DNA of 64,000 nucleotides, from positions 154,267 to 218,266 of the forward strand of contig NZ_JACAOY010000016.1 of assembly GCF_013385985.1 (NCBI RefSeq). The letters run 5' to 3'. Made by a program: the position numbers and the translations under genes. Each line of letters starts with the position of its first letter. Positions within the stretch are counted from its first letter, which is position 1. Below the pieces are notes generated by a model, which saw only the letters and a program-made list of their open reading frames with translations, was not told where the DNA came from and made no database searches. Of this stretch, positions 1 through 10,596 are shown one piece after another. This DNA comes from Pseudomonas sp. B6002 (lineage in GTDB: Bacteria > Pseudomonadota > Gammaproteobacteria > Pseudomonadales > Pseudomonadaceae).

Positions 1-2
1 AA

Positions 3-1868
3 GCCGACGCTGCCGAAGTCGACCAACGGGATGCGCGCCAGCTGTATCCTTCCCTCACTCACGACGCCATCAATCAATTCATCTTCAGCCTGCCGGGAGA
101 CATCGAGGCAGGACGGCGCGAACTGGCACGGCTGGCTGAAGAGCTGGAGACTTTGCTGGGGGAATTGGCAGAGTGGTCGAATAACCCAGGCCTCGGCGAG
201 CTCGAACACGCCAGGCGTCAGTCACTGCACGGCGTGCTGGAACGCAGTTGGCGTCGGGAAACACCCCAGGATACTCGCCTGATCCATGCATTGAGCTTGC
301 CCCCCGCCCTGGCTGGCGATCTGCCGGCGCTGAGTGCGCAGTTCAACCACATCGGTTACCTGAGCCTTGAAGGCAACGGCATCGCCTTACACCCGCACAC
401 CTTTCTCAAGAGCTTCGCGGCACTGGACATTCTCAACATCCAAGACGCCCACCTGGGGGACATTCCGGCCTCGACCTTCGACTTGCCCAAGCTCACGCAC
501 TTGGGCCTGCCACGTTGCGGTATCACCCTGTCGCAGGCCAGCCGCACTGCACTGGCAGGCATGACACGCCTGGAGCATCTGGACCTGTCCAACAACCCTC
601 TGGGCCTTGTGGTGGACTTTCAGCGCCTGGCCAACTTGAACGATGTTTCATTGCAAGACACCGGCCTGCGGGAAGTGCCTCCGGGCTTGTTGACCCAGAA
701 CCGCCCGATGTCCATCAACCTCAGCCACAACGCCATTACCGAGCTGCCGGATGCCAGCTTCAGGCTGCCTGCAACTGTCACTCACCGCTTCAACCTTTAT
801 GCCAACCCGCTGTCGCGTGCCAGCCTGGACCTGATCAAAGCCTACTGCCAACGCACTGGTGAATACTTCAACGCCCAAAGCCCGGCGGCCGAACGTGCAA
901 GGGTCGAGGCGCTCTACCCTCTGCTGCTGGAAAACGAAGCTGACCGGTTTGTCTTCAGGCTACCCGGGCACATGGATGAACTCGCCTCCCACCTGACGCA
1001 CCTTGAGAGCGAGTATGAACAGCTGACGACTGACCTGGAGCATTGGGCCCTGGACGTACCCCAACGCCATCCCGTACTGGACATTCCGCTGGATGAAGAC
1101 ACTCAAGCCCGGGAACAGCTGAAACGGCGTGACTTCAAGACACTTCTGGAGCAGGCATGGCGCCGCGAAAGCGCAGAAGATGATGAGAGCCTCGACGATG
1201 AACTCACCCACAGCCTGAACCTCGACACACCGATCATGGGCGAGTTGCCCCGGCTGAGTGCACGCCTTGAACATATCTCACGTTTCGAATTTACCGGCGA
1301 CGGCACAACAACGTCAGTGGATGGCACGTTGAAGTGTTTTCCAAACCTGCAGACGCTGAATATGCGGGGTTGCCGGCTGCAAGCCCTGCCCAGTGCGCTG
1401 TACAACCTGCCGAAACTGTCCAGCCTGGAACTGAATGAGTGCGCTATCACCTTGACGGCAGACAGCGCGCGCGCCATTGCGGACTTGAGTGCCATGGAGT
1501 TTCTCGACCTGAGCGACAACCCACTGACCCTGGCGCCCGACGTCAGCGGCATGAACCAGTTGGTGGCGCTGCATTTGCGCGCTACCCACATCAGCACGGT
1601 GCCCACGGGCGTGTTCCAACTGGAAAACCTGCAAACCCTGGACCTGAGCGACAACCTCATTACGCAAATTCCGCCCGACCTGCTGGAAATGATCCCCGTG
1701 TTTCACGATGACAGCGACCTGAGCAGCAACCCGCTGTCGCCAGAAAGCCTTGGCTTGCTCAGGCGCTATTTCCAGCGCACGGGCAACGAATTTCAGGTGA
1801 TCGAGGCCACGCAGGACGAACACGGCAATCCACTGCCGTCGCCCCAGGCTCAGACCCAGGAGGAGTGA
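3..1868 (+). CDS. Leucine-rich-repeat protein, 3' part (5' end outside window)
   Basis: The reading frame is open from the first bases of the window, so the start lies upstream. The visible 621 residues hold two tandem modules of about 290 residues. Each begins with a YP(S/L)L...(F/V)F(S/R)LPG segment, goes through a helical stretch (LTHLESEYEQL type) and a WRRE motif, then an LRR block (LxxLxLSxNxL units), and ends at a (A/R)Y(C/F)QRTG motif. The first module starts near base 45 and the second near base 915. The LRR style and helical linkers resemble the large Pseudomonas LRR proteins that usually end in a NEL-type E3 ubiquitin ligase domain. Here the protein stops about 30 residues after the last LRR block, with a Q/E-rich tail and no room for a NEL domain. 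Role unknown; protein binding or an effector-like function is inferred. It converges on argR with only 6 bp between the stop codons. Confidence 0.85.
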   Translation, partial: ADAAEVDQRDARQLYPSLTHDAINQFIFSLPGDIEAGRRELARLAEELETLLGELAEWSNNPGLGELEHARRQSLHGVLERSWRRETPQDTRLIHALSLPPALAGDLPALSAQFNHIGYLSLEGNGIALHPHTFLKSFAALDILNIQDAHLGDIPASTFDLPKLTHLGLPRCGITLSQASRTALAGMTRLEHLDLSNNPLGLVVDFQRLANLNDVSLQDTGLREVPPGLLTQNRPMSINLSHNAITELPDASFRLPATVTHRFNLYANPLSRASLDLIKAYCQRTGEYFNAQSPAAERARVEALYPLLLENEADRFVFRLPGHMDELASHLTHLESEYEQLTTDLEHWALDVPQRHPVLDIPLDEDTQAREQLKRRDFKTLLEQAWRRESAEDDESLDDELTHSLNLDTPIMGELPRLSARLEHISRFEFTGDGTTTSVDGTLKCFPNLQTLNMRGCRLQALPSALYNLPKLSSLELNECAITLTADSARAIADLSAMEFLDLSDNPLTLAPDVSGMNQLVALHLRATHISTVPTGVFQLENLQTLDLSDNLITQIPPDLLEMIPVFHDDSDLSSNPLSPESLGLLRRYFQRTGNEFQVIEATQDEHGNPLPSPQAQTQEE

Positions 1869-1874
1869 ACCCGC

Positions 1875-2855
1875 TCAACCGCGCTCGGCGGGTACCGAGG
1901 ACAATTCGAACGGGCTGCTGCTGCGGCGCTGGTTGCGGTCTTCGCGGGGGGTGGCGCCGAAGAAGTTGCGGTAGGCGCTGGAGAAATGCGGCCCCGAGGA
2001 GAAGCCGCACGACAGGCCGATCTGGATGATCGACTTGCTGGTTTGCATGAGCATCTGGCGCGCCTTGTTCAGGCGCAGTTCCAGGTAATACTGGCTGGGG
2101 ACGCGGTTGAGGTATTGCTTGAAGATGCGCTCGAGTTGTCGTCGCGACACGCACACGTGCTGGGCGATTTCGTCGGTGGTCAGCGGCTCTTCAATATTGG
2201 CTTCCATCAGCAACACGGCCTGGGTCAGCTTCGGATGGCTGGAACCCAGGCGGTTTTGCAGCGGGATACGCTGGCGCTCGCCGCCTTCGCGGATGCGCTC
2301 GACCACCAGTTCTTCGGAGACGGCGCCGGCCAGTTCGGCGCCATGATCACGAGCCAGTACTGCCAGCAGCAGGTCGAGCACCGACATGCCACCGCAGGCG
2401 GTGAGGCGGTCACGGTCCCAGTCGAACAGGTGGCTGGTGGCGATAACCTTGGGGAAGCGTTCGGCGAAATCATCCTGCCACCGCCAGTGCACCGCAGCGC
2501 GGTAGCCGTCGAGCAGGCCGAGCTGGGCCAGCGGGTAGACCCCCGCCGACAGGCCGCCGATCACACAACCGGCGCGCACCAACTGCTTGAGCGCGGTGCT
2601 CAGTTGCGAAGCGATGACGGTGGGCGGTTCGTCTGCCAGCAGGAACAGCTTCTGGAAACCTTCCAGCTTGCCGGCCCACGGCTCGCCCGGCAGTTGCCAG
2701 GCGCCGTCGGTGGCGGGCTCGGCGAGCAGGAACGACAGCTCGTAGACCACCTCCGGATGCACCCGCTGGGCAACGCGCAAGGCCTCCTCAGCCAGCGCAA
2801 GCGTCAGGGCTTTTGTGCTGGGCCAAATCAGGAAACCAATTTTATGGGCGGTCAT
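1875..2855 (-). CDS. argR: Arginine-responsive AraC/XylS-family regulator ArgR
   Basis: 326 residues. The N-terminal ~190 residues form a DJ-1/PfpI-like (GlxA-type) domain. The C-terminal ~100 residues are an AraC double helix-turn-helix (TDEIAQHVCVSRRQLERIF, then IIQIGLSCGFSSGPHFSSAY). In Pseudomonas, ArgR senses arginine, activates catabolic genes and represses biosynthetic ones. The gene follows aotP on the same strand, which is the known aotJQMOP-argR order and the main reason for the symbol. A REP doublet fills the 245-bp gap to aotP, so argR may be partly uncoupled from the transporter genes. It differs from the enterobacterial ArgR repressor in both fold and size. Confidence 0.93.
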   Translation of the reverse strand: MTAHKIGFLIWPSTKALTLALAEEALRVAQRVHPEVVYELSFLLAEPATDGAWQLPGEPWAGKLEGFQKLFLLADEPPTVIASQLSTALKQLVRAGCVIGGLSAGVYPLAQLGLLDGYRAAVHWRWQDDFAERFPKVIATSHLFDWDRDRLTACGGMSVLDLLLAVLARDHGAELAGAVSEELVVERIREGGERQRIPLQNRLGSSHPKLTQAVLLMEANIEEPLTTDEIAQHVCVSRRQLERIFKQYLNRVPSQYYLELRLNKARQMLMQTSKSIIQIGLSCGFSSGPHFSSAYRNFFGATPREDRNQRRSSSPFELSSVPAERG

Positions 2856-2948
2856 GGAGTGCTATCCGAAGCCTGAAACAGTAAAGAAGACAAAGGCCAA
2901 TGCTAGCCCGGAAACCCAAACAAATCTCAAATCAAACAGAGATCAAAG

Positions 2949-3036
2949 GTGGGAGCTGGCTTGCCTGCGATGGCGGTGGGTCAGTGAATACATCTGTTTC
3001 TGATAGACCGCTATCGCAGGCAAGCCAGCTCCCACA
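2949..3036. repeat. REP doublet, GTGGGAGC family
   Basis: Two inverted REP copies (GGCTTGCCTGCGAT and its complement) separated by a short spacer. It lies between aotP and argR and could form a large hairpin inside the operon transcript. Confidence 0.9.
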
Positions 3037-3100
3037 GGAATCGAGGCCAGCTTTAGAGCTGTGAAGCATGCACTACTTCAGTGCACAAAAGCAGCCTTGA

Positions 3101-3865
3101 TTATTTCAAACTGCCGGACAAGAACTGCTGCAAACGCTCGGACTGCGGGTTCACCAGCACTTCACGCGGGTTGCCACGCTCTTCAACAATGCCTTTGTGC
3201 AAGAACACCAACTGGTTCGACACTTCACGGGCAAAGCCCATTTCGTGGGTCACCACCACCATGGTGCGGCCTTCCTGGGCCAGGTCCTGCATCACCTTGA
3301 GCACTTCACCGACCAACTCCGGGTCGAGCGCCGAGGTGGGCTCATCGAACAGCATCACCTCAGGCTCCATCGCCAGGGCACGCGCAATCGCCACGCGCTG
3401 CTGCTCGCCACCGGACATGTGGCCGGGGAACGCATCTTTACGGTGACCCACGCCGACTTTGGCCAGGTAATGCTCGGCCTTTTCACGGGCCTCTTTCTTC
3501 GACACGCCCAGCACGTGCACCGGGGCTTCCATCACGTTTTCCAGCGCGGTCATGTGCGACCACAGGTTGAAATGCTGGAACACCATGGACAGGCGCGAAC
3601 GCATACGCTGCAGCTGCTTGGGGTCGGCAGCCTTCATGGCGCCGTCCTTGTTGGCCACCAGTTTCAGCTCTTCGTTGTTGAGCAGAATCTTGCCGGCGTG
3701 GGGTTGCTCCAGCAGGTTGATGCAGCGCAAAAAGGTACTTTTGCCCGAACCACTGGAACCGATGATGCTGATCACATCACCGGCCGCGGCGGCCAGGGAC
3801 ACACCTTTGAGCACTTCATGACTGCCATAGCGTTTATGCAGGTCTTGGACTTCAAGTTTGTACAT
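3101..3865 (-). CDS. aotP: Arginine/ornithine ABC transporter ATP-binding subunit
   Basis: 254 residues from the ATG at 3865 (MYKLEVQDLHKRYG). An in-frame GTG five codons upstream is possible, but 254 is the expected length and a GAGA stretch precedes the ATG. Walker A GSSGSGKST, a Q-loop (VFQHFNLW), signature SGGEQQR, Walker [15 protein letters not shown] and an H-switch (VVTHEM) are all present, so it should be a working PAAT-family ATPase. It would dimerise under the AotQ/AotM permease on the cytoplasmic side. It begins 27 bp after aotO. Confidence 0.95.
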   Translation of the reverse strand: MYKLEVQDLHKRYGSHEVLKGVSLAAAAGDVISIIGSSGSGKSTFLRCINLLEQPHAGKILLNNEELKLVANKDGAMKAADPKQLQRMRSRLSMVFQHFNLWSHMTALENVMEAPVHVLGVSKKEAREKAEHYLAKVGVGHRKDAFPGHMSGGEQQRVAIARALAMEPEVMLFDEPTSALDPELVGEVLKVMQDLAQEGRTMVVVTHEMGFAREVSNQLVFLHKGIVEERGNPREVLVNPQSERLQQFLSGSLK

Positions 3866-3892
3866 GCGGTCGGTTCTCACAAAAACAGGTGG

Positions 3893-5005
3893 TCAGTCGT
3901 TGAGCAAGCGCCCGTGACGCAGCGCTTCGCGCCCCGCCACCTTGGCCAGCCAGAAACCCGCTTGGGCATAACGTAGCCGTTCAACGGCAAACAACACCCC
4001 GGACGTGCCCGCGCAGACAATGCTCACGCGGTCGGTCAGGGGATCAATCACTTCAAAAATCGGCTCGCCTTTTTCGATCACATCACCCGCCTTACGCAGG
4101 TAACTGATCACGCCGGCGTGAGGTGCAAACAGCAACTCGGTGCCCTCGAAGGGCAAGCCTTCGCACGGTTCGTGTTGCGGCGCAGGCCACTCACCTTTGA
4201 TCAGGCCCTGCTCGGCCAGGAACGCCAGAATGCCTTCGGCGTGGAAGATCGCTTCATCGCGGCCAGTGTCCGCCTGACCACCCAACTCCAGCGTAGTCGC
4301 CAGGCACGCCAGCGGGACTTGCGCCTCGGGGAACGCCTGGGACAGACGCAACCACGGCAGCGAGCAGGCTTCATCGAACGAACTGCCGCCGGAGTCTTCC
4401 GCCAGCAGGCCGACCTTCACGTTCAAATGTGCGGACAGCGAGCGCCACTGCGGCCAGTGCTGGGGCAATGCGTACATGTGCAGCGCGGCTTCGGCGTCGC
4501 AATGCAGATCGAGCACGATGTCAGCGGTGCAGGCGTGGCTCAGCAAGATGCGTTGCATGCCTTGCAACTGGCTGCTCGGCTCGGGCAATGCTTGCAGCGC
4601 ATCGCTCATCGCCTGGCGGATCATGCGCACGTTGGCGTGGGGATCATCCCCCAGCTTGTCCTTGAGCCGCTCGGCCACCGGCTCGCTCAACTCGACGAAA
4701 TCACGGTTGAAATTCTTGCCGCTGCCGATCTCGAAACGCCCCTGGTGGCTGCCTTGCAGCAACTGCCCCAGGCCCATCGGGTTAGCCACCGGCACCAACT
4801 CGATCACGCCATTGAGGCCGCCCTGCTGTTCCAGCTCGGTGAGGCGTTTTTTCAGCTCCCACGCGGCGCGCATCCCCGGCAATTCATCGGCGTGCAGGCT
4901 GGCCTGGATATAGGCCTTGCGCTCGCCACTGCCGAAACGGAACACGCTCAGCTGGCGCTCGCAGCCCAGGTGACCCCAGGGCAACAGGTGATCGATACGT
5001 TCCAT
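3893..5005 (-). CDS. aotO: AotO, succinylglutamate desuccinylase/aspartoacylase-family protein
   Basis: 370 residues. An M14-type zinc-hydrolase fold is indicated by H38xxE41 (SLHADELPG), NFNRDF near residue 98, and DLHCD near residue 166 with the third metal ligand His. The last ~80 residues (from FAPHAGVISYLRKAGDVI) look like a lipoyl/barrel-sandwich module found in this family. The metal-binding residues look intact, so an amide- or ester-cleaving role on an N-acylated amino acid is plausible. From what I recall of P. aeruginosa, AotO is not essential for arginine uptake. It starts 1 bp from the aotM stop, so it is tightly coupled to the permease genes. Confidence 0.9.
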   Translation of the reverse strand: MERIDHLLPWGHLGCERQLSVFRFGSGERKAYIQASLHADELPGMRAAWELKKRLTELEQQGGLNGVIELVPVANPMGLGQLLQGSHQGRFEIGSGKNFNRDFVELSEPVAERLKDKLGDDPHANVRMIRQAMSDALQALPEPSSQLQGMQRILLSHACTADIVLDLHCDAEAALHMYALPQHWPQWRSLSAHLNVKVGLLAEDSGGSSFDEACSLPWLRLSQAFPEAQVPLACLATTLELGGQADTGRDEAIFHAEGILAFLAEQGLIKGEWPAPQHEPCEGLPFEGTELLFAPHAGVISYLRKAGDVIEKGEPIFEVIDPLTDRVSIVCAGTSGVLFAVERLRYAQAGFWLAKVAGREALRHGRLLND

Positions 5006-5006
5006 A

Positions 5007-5705
5007 TCAGTGCTTCCGTGGAGCCAGGTAGCTCAGCCAGCGGCCTTCGGCCATCTTGAACAAGCGCACCAGGATGAAGGTCAGGCACAGGTAGAACACG
5101 CCGGCGGTGATGTAGGCTTCGAACGGCAGGTAGAACTGGGCATTCACCGTGCGCGCGGCACCGGTGATGTCGATCAGGGTGACGATGGAGGCCAGGCTGG
5201 TGGTCTGCAGCATCATGATCACTTCGTTGCTGTACTGCGGCAGTGCGCGGCGCAGGGCCGACGGCAGCAGGATGCGGCGGTACAGCTTGTAGCGCGACAT
5301 GCCCATGGCCTTGGCCGCTTCGATCTCGCCATTGGGCGTGGCCTTGAGGCTGCCCGCAATGATCTCGGCGGTGTAGGCGCTGGTGTTGATCGCAAACGCC
5401 AGGCACGCACAGAACGTCGCGCTGGACAGCAGCGGCCACAGGAAGCTTTCGCGCACGGCGTCGAACTGGGCCAGGCCGTAGTAGATCAGGAACAGCTGCA
5501 CCAGCATCGGGGTGCCGCGGATCACGTAGGTGAACAGCCAGGCCGCACCGTTGACCACCGGCTGTTTGGACACGCGCATCAAGCCCAGGGGCAAGGCGGC
5601 GAGCAGGCCGAAGAACAGCGAGATGGCGAGCAGTTTCAGGGTGGTCAACAAGCCGCCGAGGTACAGCGGCATGGCGTCCCAAATGACGTTGTAGTCGAAG
5701 ATCAT
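5007..5705 (-). CDS. aotM: Arginine/ornithine ABC transporter permease AotM
   Basis: 232 residues, a HisM-type inner-membrane permease with about five transmembrane helices. The cytoplasmic EAA loop is clear (EIEAAKAMGMSRYKLYRRI), followed by LLPSALRRALPQYSNE. Its start overlaps the aotQ stop by 4 bp (ATGA), indicating translational coupling and probably stoichiometric assembly with AotQ. Confidence 0.94.
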   Translation of the reverse strand: MIFDYNVIWDAMPLYLGGLLTTLKLLAISLFFGLLAALPLGLMRVSKQPVVNGAAWLFTYVIRGTPMLVQLFLIYYGLAQFDAVRESFLWPLLSSATFCACLAFAINTSAYTAEIIAGSLKATPNGEIEAAKAMGMSRYKLYRRILLPSALRRALPQYSNEVIMMLQTTSLASIVTLIDITGAARTVNAQFYLPFEAYITAGVFYLCLTFILVRLFKMAEGRWLSYLAPRKH

Positions 5706-6391
5706 AGATCAGCCGCCCTTACGCCTACCGAGTAGCGCTTCTCAAGATGACGCAAGGCCAACAACGAGACGCTGGTGATCACCAGGTACATCGCCGCCAC
5801 TGCGAGGAAGAAGGTAAAAGGCTCGCGGGTGGCGTCTGCCGCCTGCTTGGCCTTGAACATCATGTCTTGCAGGCCCACCACCGAAATCAGCGCGGTGGCC
5901 TTGGTCAGTACCAGCCAGTTGTTGGTGAAGCCAGGGATCGCCAGCCGAATCATCTGCGGCACCATCACCCGGAAGAACACCTGGAACGGGCTCATGCCAT
6001 ACGCCATGCCGGCTTCGGCCTGGCCCTTGGGAATGGCCATGAAGGCGCCACGGAAGGTTTCCGAGAGGTAGGCGCCAAAGATGAAACCCAGGGTGCCGAT
6101 ACCGGCGGCCAAGGGGTTCAAGTCGATATAGTCGTCGTAGCCGAGCATCGGCGCGACGCGGTTGAGCAGGTCCTGACCGCCGTAGAAAATCAGCAGGATC
6201 AGCACCAGGTCCGGGATCCCACGGATCACGGTGGAGTACAGGTCACCCAGCCAGGCCAACCAGCGCACCGGCGACAGGCGTAACGCGACCCCGATCAGAC
6301 CCAGAACAATGGCCAAGGCCATGGACGACAAGGCGAGCTGAAGCGTCAACCATGCGCCATCGAGGATGACGGCCCCGTAGCCTTTCAACAT
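5702..6391 (-). CDS. aotQ: Arginine/ornithine ABC transporter permease AotQ
   Basis: 229 residues, HisQ-type permease. Several hydrophobic helices flank the EAA loop (GQAEAGMAYGMSPFQVFFR), and the conserved VIRGIPDLVLI segment follows the N-terminal helices. It forms the membrane channel with AotM. It lies 91 bp after aotJ, and that gap carries a terminator-like hairpin that should lower expression of aotQ and the later genes relative to the binding protein. Confidence 0.94.
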   Translation of the reverse strand: MLKGYGAVILDGAWLTLQLALSSMALAIVLGLIGVALRLSPVRWLAWLGDLYSTVIRGIPDLVLILLIFYGGQDLLNRVAPMLGYDDYIDLNPLAAGIGTLGFIFGAYLSETFRGAFMAIPKGQAEAGMAYGMSPFQVFFRVMVPQMIRLAIPGFTNNWLVLTKATALISVVGLQDMMFKAKQAADATREPFTFFLAVAAMYLVITSVSLLALRHLEKRYSVGVRAADL

Positions 6392-6417
6392 GATTCAGGT
6401 CCTCGAAAAGGGGGATG

Positions 6418-6459
6418 AAAAAATGGCGCAAACCTCAGGAATTCTGTTGCTTGCGCCAT
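6418..6459 (-). terminator. Terminator/attenuator between aotJ and aotQ
   Basis: A perfect 9-bp stem (ATGGCGCAA at 6423-6431 against TTGCGCCAT at 6451-6459) is followed on the minus strand by six T residues. Partial readthrough here would explain high AotJ and lower permease/ATPase output, a common layout for ABC importers. Confidence 0.8.
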
Positions 6460-6482
6460 TGCGGACAGACAGCTGCGACGAG

Positions 6483-7268
6483 TTACTTAGGGTCAGCGCC
6501 GTAAATATCGAAGTCGAAGTATTTGTCCTGGATTTTCTTGTATTCGCCGTTGGCACGGATCGCCGCGATGGCCGCGTTGATCTTGTCCAGCTCGGCCTTG
6601 TCGCCTTTGCGTACAGCGATACCGATGCCGTCACCGAAGTACTTGGCGTCGGTGAACTGTGGGCCCACGAACGCGTAGCCTTTACCGGCCGGGGTTTTCA
6701 GGAAGCCGTCTTGCAGCAGGGTAGCGTCGGCCACGGTGCCGTCGAGGCGACCGGCTTCCACGTCCAGGTAGATTTCGTTCTGCGAGCTGTAAGGCACAAC
6801 GGTGGCGCCTTTCGGAGCCAGCACTTCCTTGGCGAAACGGTCGTGGATCGAACCGCGCTGCACGCCGATCTTCTTGCCTTTGAGTTCATCCAGGCTGTCG
6901 CTGACGGTGGTGCCTTCCTTCATCACCAGCTGCGCTGGGCTCAGGTAGTAGCGGTTGGTGAAGTCCACGGACTTCTTGCGGTCGTCAGTGATGGACATGG
7001 ACGACAGGATCGCGTCGATCTTGCGCACTTTCAGCGCAGGGATCAGGCCGTCGAACTCTTGCTCGACCCATACACACTTGACCTTCATCTCTGCGCACAG
7101 GGCGTTGCCGATGTCGTAGTCAAAACCCACGATGCTGCCATCCGGCGCCTTCGAGGCAAACGGAGGGTAAGCCGCTTCGATACCAATCTTCAGGGGCTTC
7201 TCATCAGCGAAAGCCTGCATGGACAGCACGGACAGCGCCAGGGCGCCCAACAGCACGAGTTTCTTCAT
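6483..7268 (-). CDS. aotJ: Arginine/ornithine-binding periplasmic protein
   Basis: 261 residues from the ATG at 7268. The frame stays open 44 codons further upstream, but [21 protein letters not shown] is a textbook signal peptide, so cleavage before DEKPLKIG is expected. The mature part is an SBP family 3 domain ([21 protein letters not shown] near its start). The [15 protein letters not shown] and [18 protein letters not shown] segments match LAO/HisJ-type proteins, including a C...C pair likely to form a disulfide. It is the first gene of the aot operon and captures arginine/ornithine in the periplasm. Confidence 0.95.
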   Translation of the reverse strand: MKKLVLLGALALSVLSMQAFADEKPLKIGIEAAYPPFASKAPDGSIVGFDYDIGNALCAEMKVKCVWVEQEFDGLIPALKVRKIDAILSSMSITDDRKKSVDFTNRYYLSPAQLVMKEGTTVSDSLDELKGKKIGVQRGSIHDRFAKEVLAPKGATVVPYSSQNEIYLDVEAGRLDGTVADATLLQDGFLKTPAGKGYAFVGPQFTDAKYFGDGIGIAVRKGDKAELDKINAAIAAIRANGEYKKIQDKYFDFDIYGADPK

Positions 7269-7420
7269 CTTGGGACTCCATCGGTATAGGGCAAAAAGCA
7301 GTATGAGCCGGGGCCCACGATGCGACTTAAGTGAAACCGAATAGCGGTGCTGCGTCCTACGCGGGCTATACACCTGCGACGACGAGCGAGTGATCGGCAT
7401 TCTAACGACAGGCCGGAAGC

Positions 7421-7441
7421 CGATATTTCCTCAATGCGACA
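7421..7441 (-). promoter_or_regulatory. Putative ArgR half-site upstream of aotJ
   Basis: On the minus strand the bases read TGTCGC-N8-AA-N5, matching the published Pseudomonas ArgR half-site consensus. It lies about 155-175 bp upstream of the aotJ ATG. The expected second half-site 21 bp away keeps only the AA, so the pair is weak by eye. Confidence 0.5.
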
Positions 7442-7791
7442 ACAATTTACAGAAGCACTGAGAAAGCGGTTCCAGCACATTGACAGTCCCTGAATTTTAT
7501 GCAGAGACAAAAGATATTAAACCTGTTGATGCTGCAAATTGCGGGCCTATTATTCGCAAACCCTTCTAGCACGGCAAGTCTGGCGTTTAATCTTATTTCT
7601 GGGAGTGTCTGGAATGGGGTTTTTCGGGGCAAAGGCGTAGCACATTGCCTCATGATTGGGCGTGGGGTTACACATTCAGGGCCGGCGGTAACATTCGGAA
7701 ACTTCCCACAAGGGAAACCGATATTTATTGGCCTCTGCGTTGAGTAAGGCCGTCAGACAGCTCACCGACCTTGATTTGAAATGCACGCCAA

Positions 7792-7882
7792 CTGTGGGAG
7801 CTGGCTTGCCTGCGATGAGGGTGTATCAGACATAGGTGGGCTAACTGACAGATTGCCATCGCAGGCAAGCCAGCTCCCACAG
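7792..7882. repeat. REP doublet, GTGGGAGC family
   Basis: Inverted pair of GGCTTGCCTGCGAT-type units, beginning CTGTGGGAG and ending CTCCCACAG, between aotJ and the acsA terminator. Confidence 0.9.
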
Positions 7883-7920
7883 TGAACCGGTTTCTTCAGT
7901 GGTAGTGAACTGCGCCTCAC

Positions 7921-7957
7921 AAAAAAGCCCCACCCGGCTTACACCGAATGGGGCTTT
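7921..7957 (-). terminator. Rho-independent terminator of acsA
   Basis: Stem AAAGCCCCA (7924-7932) against TGGGGCTTT (7949-7957), followed on the minus strand by a run of T (7926 down to 7921). It sits about 20 bp past the acsA stop codon. Confidence 0.85.
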
Positions 7958-7974
7958 ATCAGACCAGTCTCGCT

Positions 7975-9930
<1,956 letters not shown>

Positions 9931-10326
9931 CTTTCTTACCTCGGTGACAATAGTTGTTTTTGTATGCCCTGTTGTAGCCGGGGCTGCCCCATAGAACCAT
10001 TCGACGATGGTAGTAACAAGCCCCTACATTTTGCCCTGCTATGTGCGTTTGCGGCTCTGGCCCGCAGCCCGTGGCGCTTTGCGCCTTGATGAAAAAAGCT
10101 TTACCACGGGATTGTTACAAAAACCGCCAATAGTGTTTATCAAAAGCACGGGTATATGAATATAACCCACACGCCTAAAATTCATTCCGTCAACGCGACA
10201 CTGTGATTAACAACGCAACAGCCCCCACGAAGGCAACGTTAATCCGAACTTTCCAATCCCAAGTTACACACGTGGCCTCACAAGGGCCCCGTGACCCACT
10301 TCGACCTCAATAAGGTAAATAGAGAA
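9931..10326. other. Divergent intergenic region acsA / DUF2790 gene
   Basis: About 400 bp with no convincing gene. It must hold the promoters of both divergent genes. On the minus strand, 24-31 nt before the acsA ATG, the leader reads AAAAACAA (complement of 9954-9961), which fits the Hfq/Crc target pattern AAnAAnAA. Confidence 0.5.
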
Positions 10327-10596
10327 ATGAAAGCTTTAGTAGTTATGGCCCTCAGCAGCTTGTGCGCCACCGCCGCCCTGGCCGACGAGGCCGCGACTGA
10401 CGTAGCTGGCCGCAATACCCCGATCGTTGAAGACTACACTTACAGCACCCACTTGGACGTCGCCAAAGTATTGTCCATGAGTACCATCCCGGAAGTTTGC
10501 CAAGTTGTACCGGTACAAATGGAATATGAAGATTCGCAAGGCCAACGCCACATTCTTAACTACCAAGTCATGGGCAATGGTTGCTCTAACGGCTAA
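10327..10596 (+). CDS. Small secreted DUF2790 protein
   Basis: 89 residues from the ATG at 10327. An in-frame upstream start at 10291 is less likely because MKALVVMALSSLCATAALA is a clean signal peptide with cleavage before DEAATD. The mature part is about 70 residues with two cysteines (PEVCQVV and GNGCSNG) that could form a disulfide. The motif VPVQMEYEDSQGQRHILNYQVMG is typical of DUF2790, a family of small periplasmic Pseudomonas proteins often induced by stress or phosphate limitation. Function unknown. Confidence 0.85.
   Translation: MKALVVMALSSLCATAALADEAATDVAGRNTPIVEDYTYSTHLDVAKVLSMSTIPEVCQVVPVQMEYEDSQGQRHILNYQVMGNGCSNG

Larger units (their letters stand above)
7269..7974. other. Intergenic region between aotJ and acsA
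   Basis: No convincing gene. It holds the aotJ promoter side with an ArgR-type half-site (7421-7441), a moderately A/T-rich stretch (7440-7740) with only short unsupported frames, a REP doublet (7792-7882) and the acsA terminator (7921-7957). Confidence 0.7.

Noticed and set aside
2949-3036. Inverted repeat considered as a CRISPR unit or IS end
   Set aside because: It is one of many dispersed REP doublets; no arrays with unique spacers and no transposase.
7499-7747. 82-codon open frame between aotJ and acsA
   Set aside because: No recognisable domain, poor start context and codon use unlike the neighbours; likely chance.
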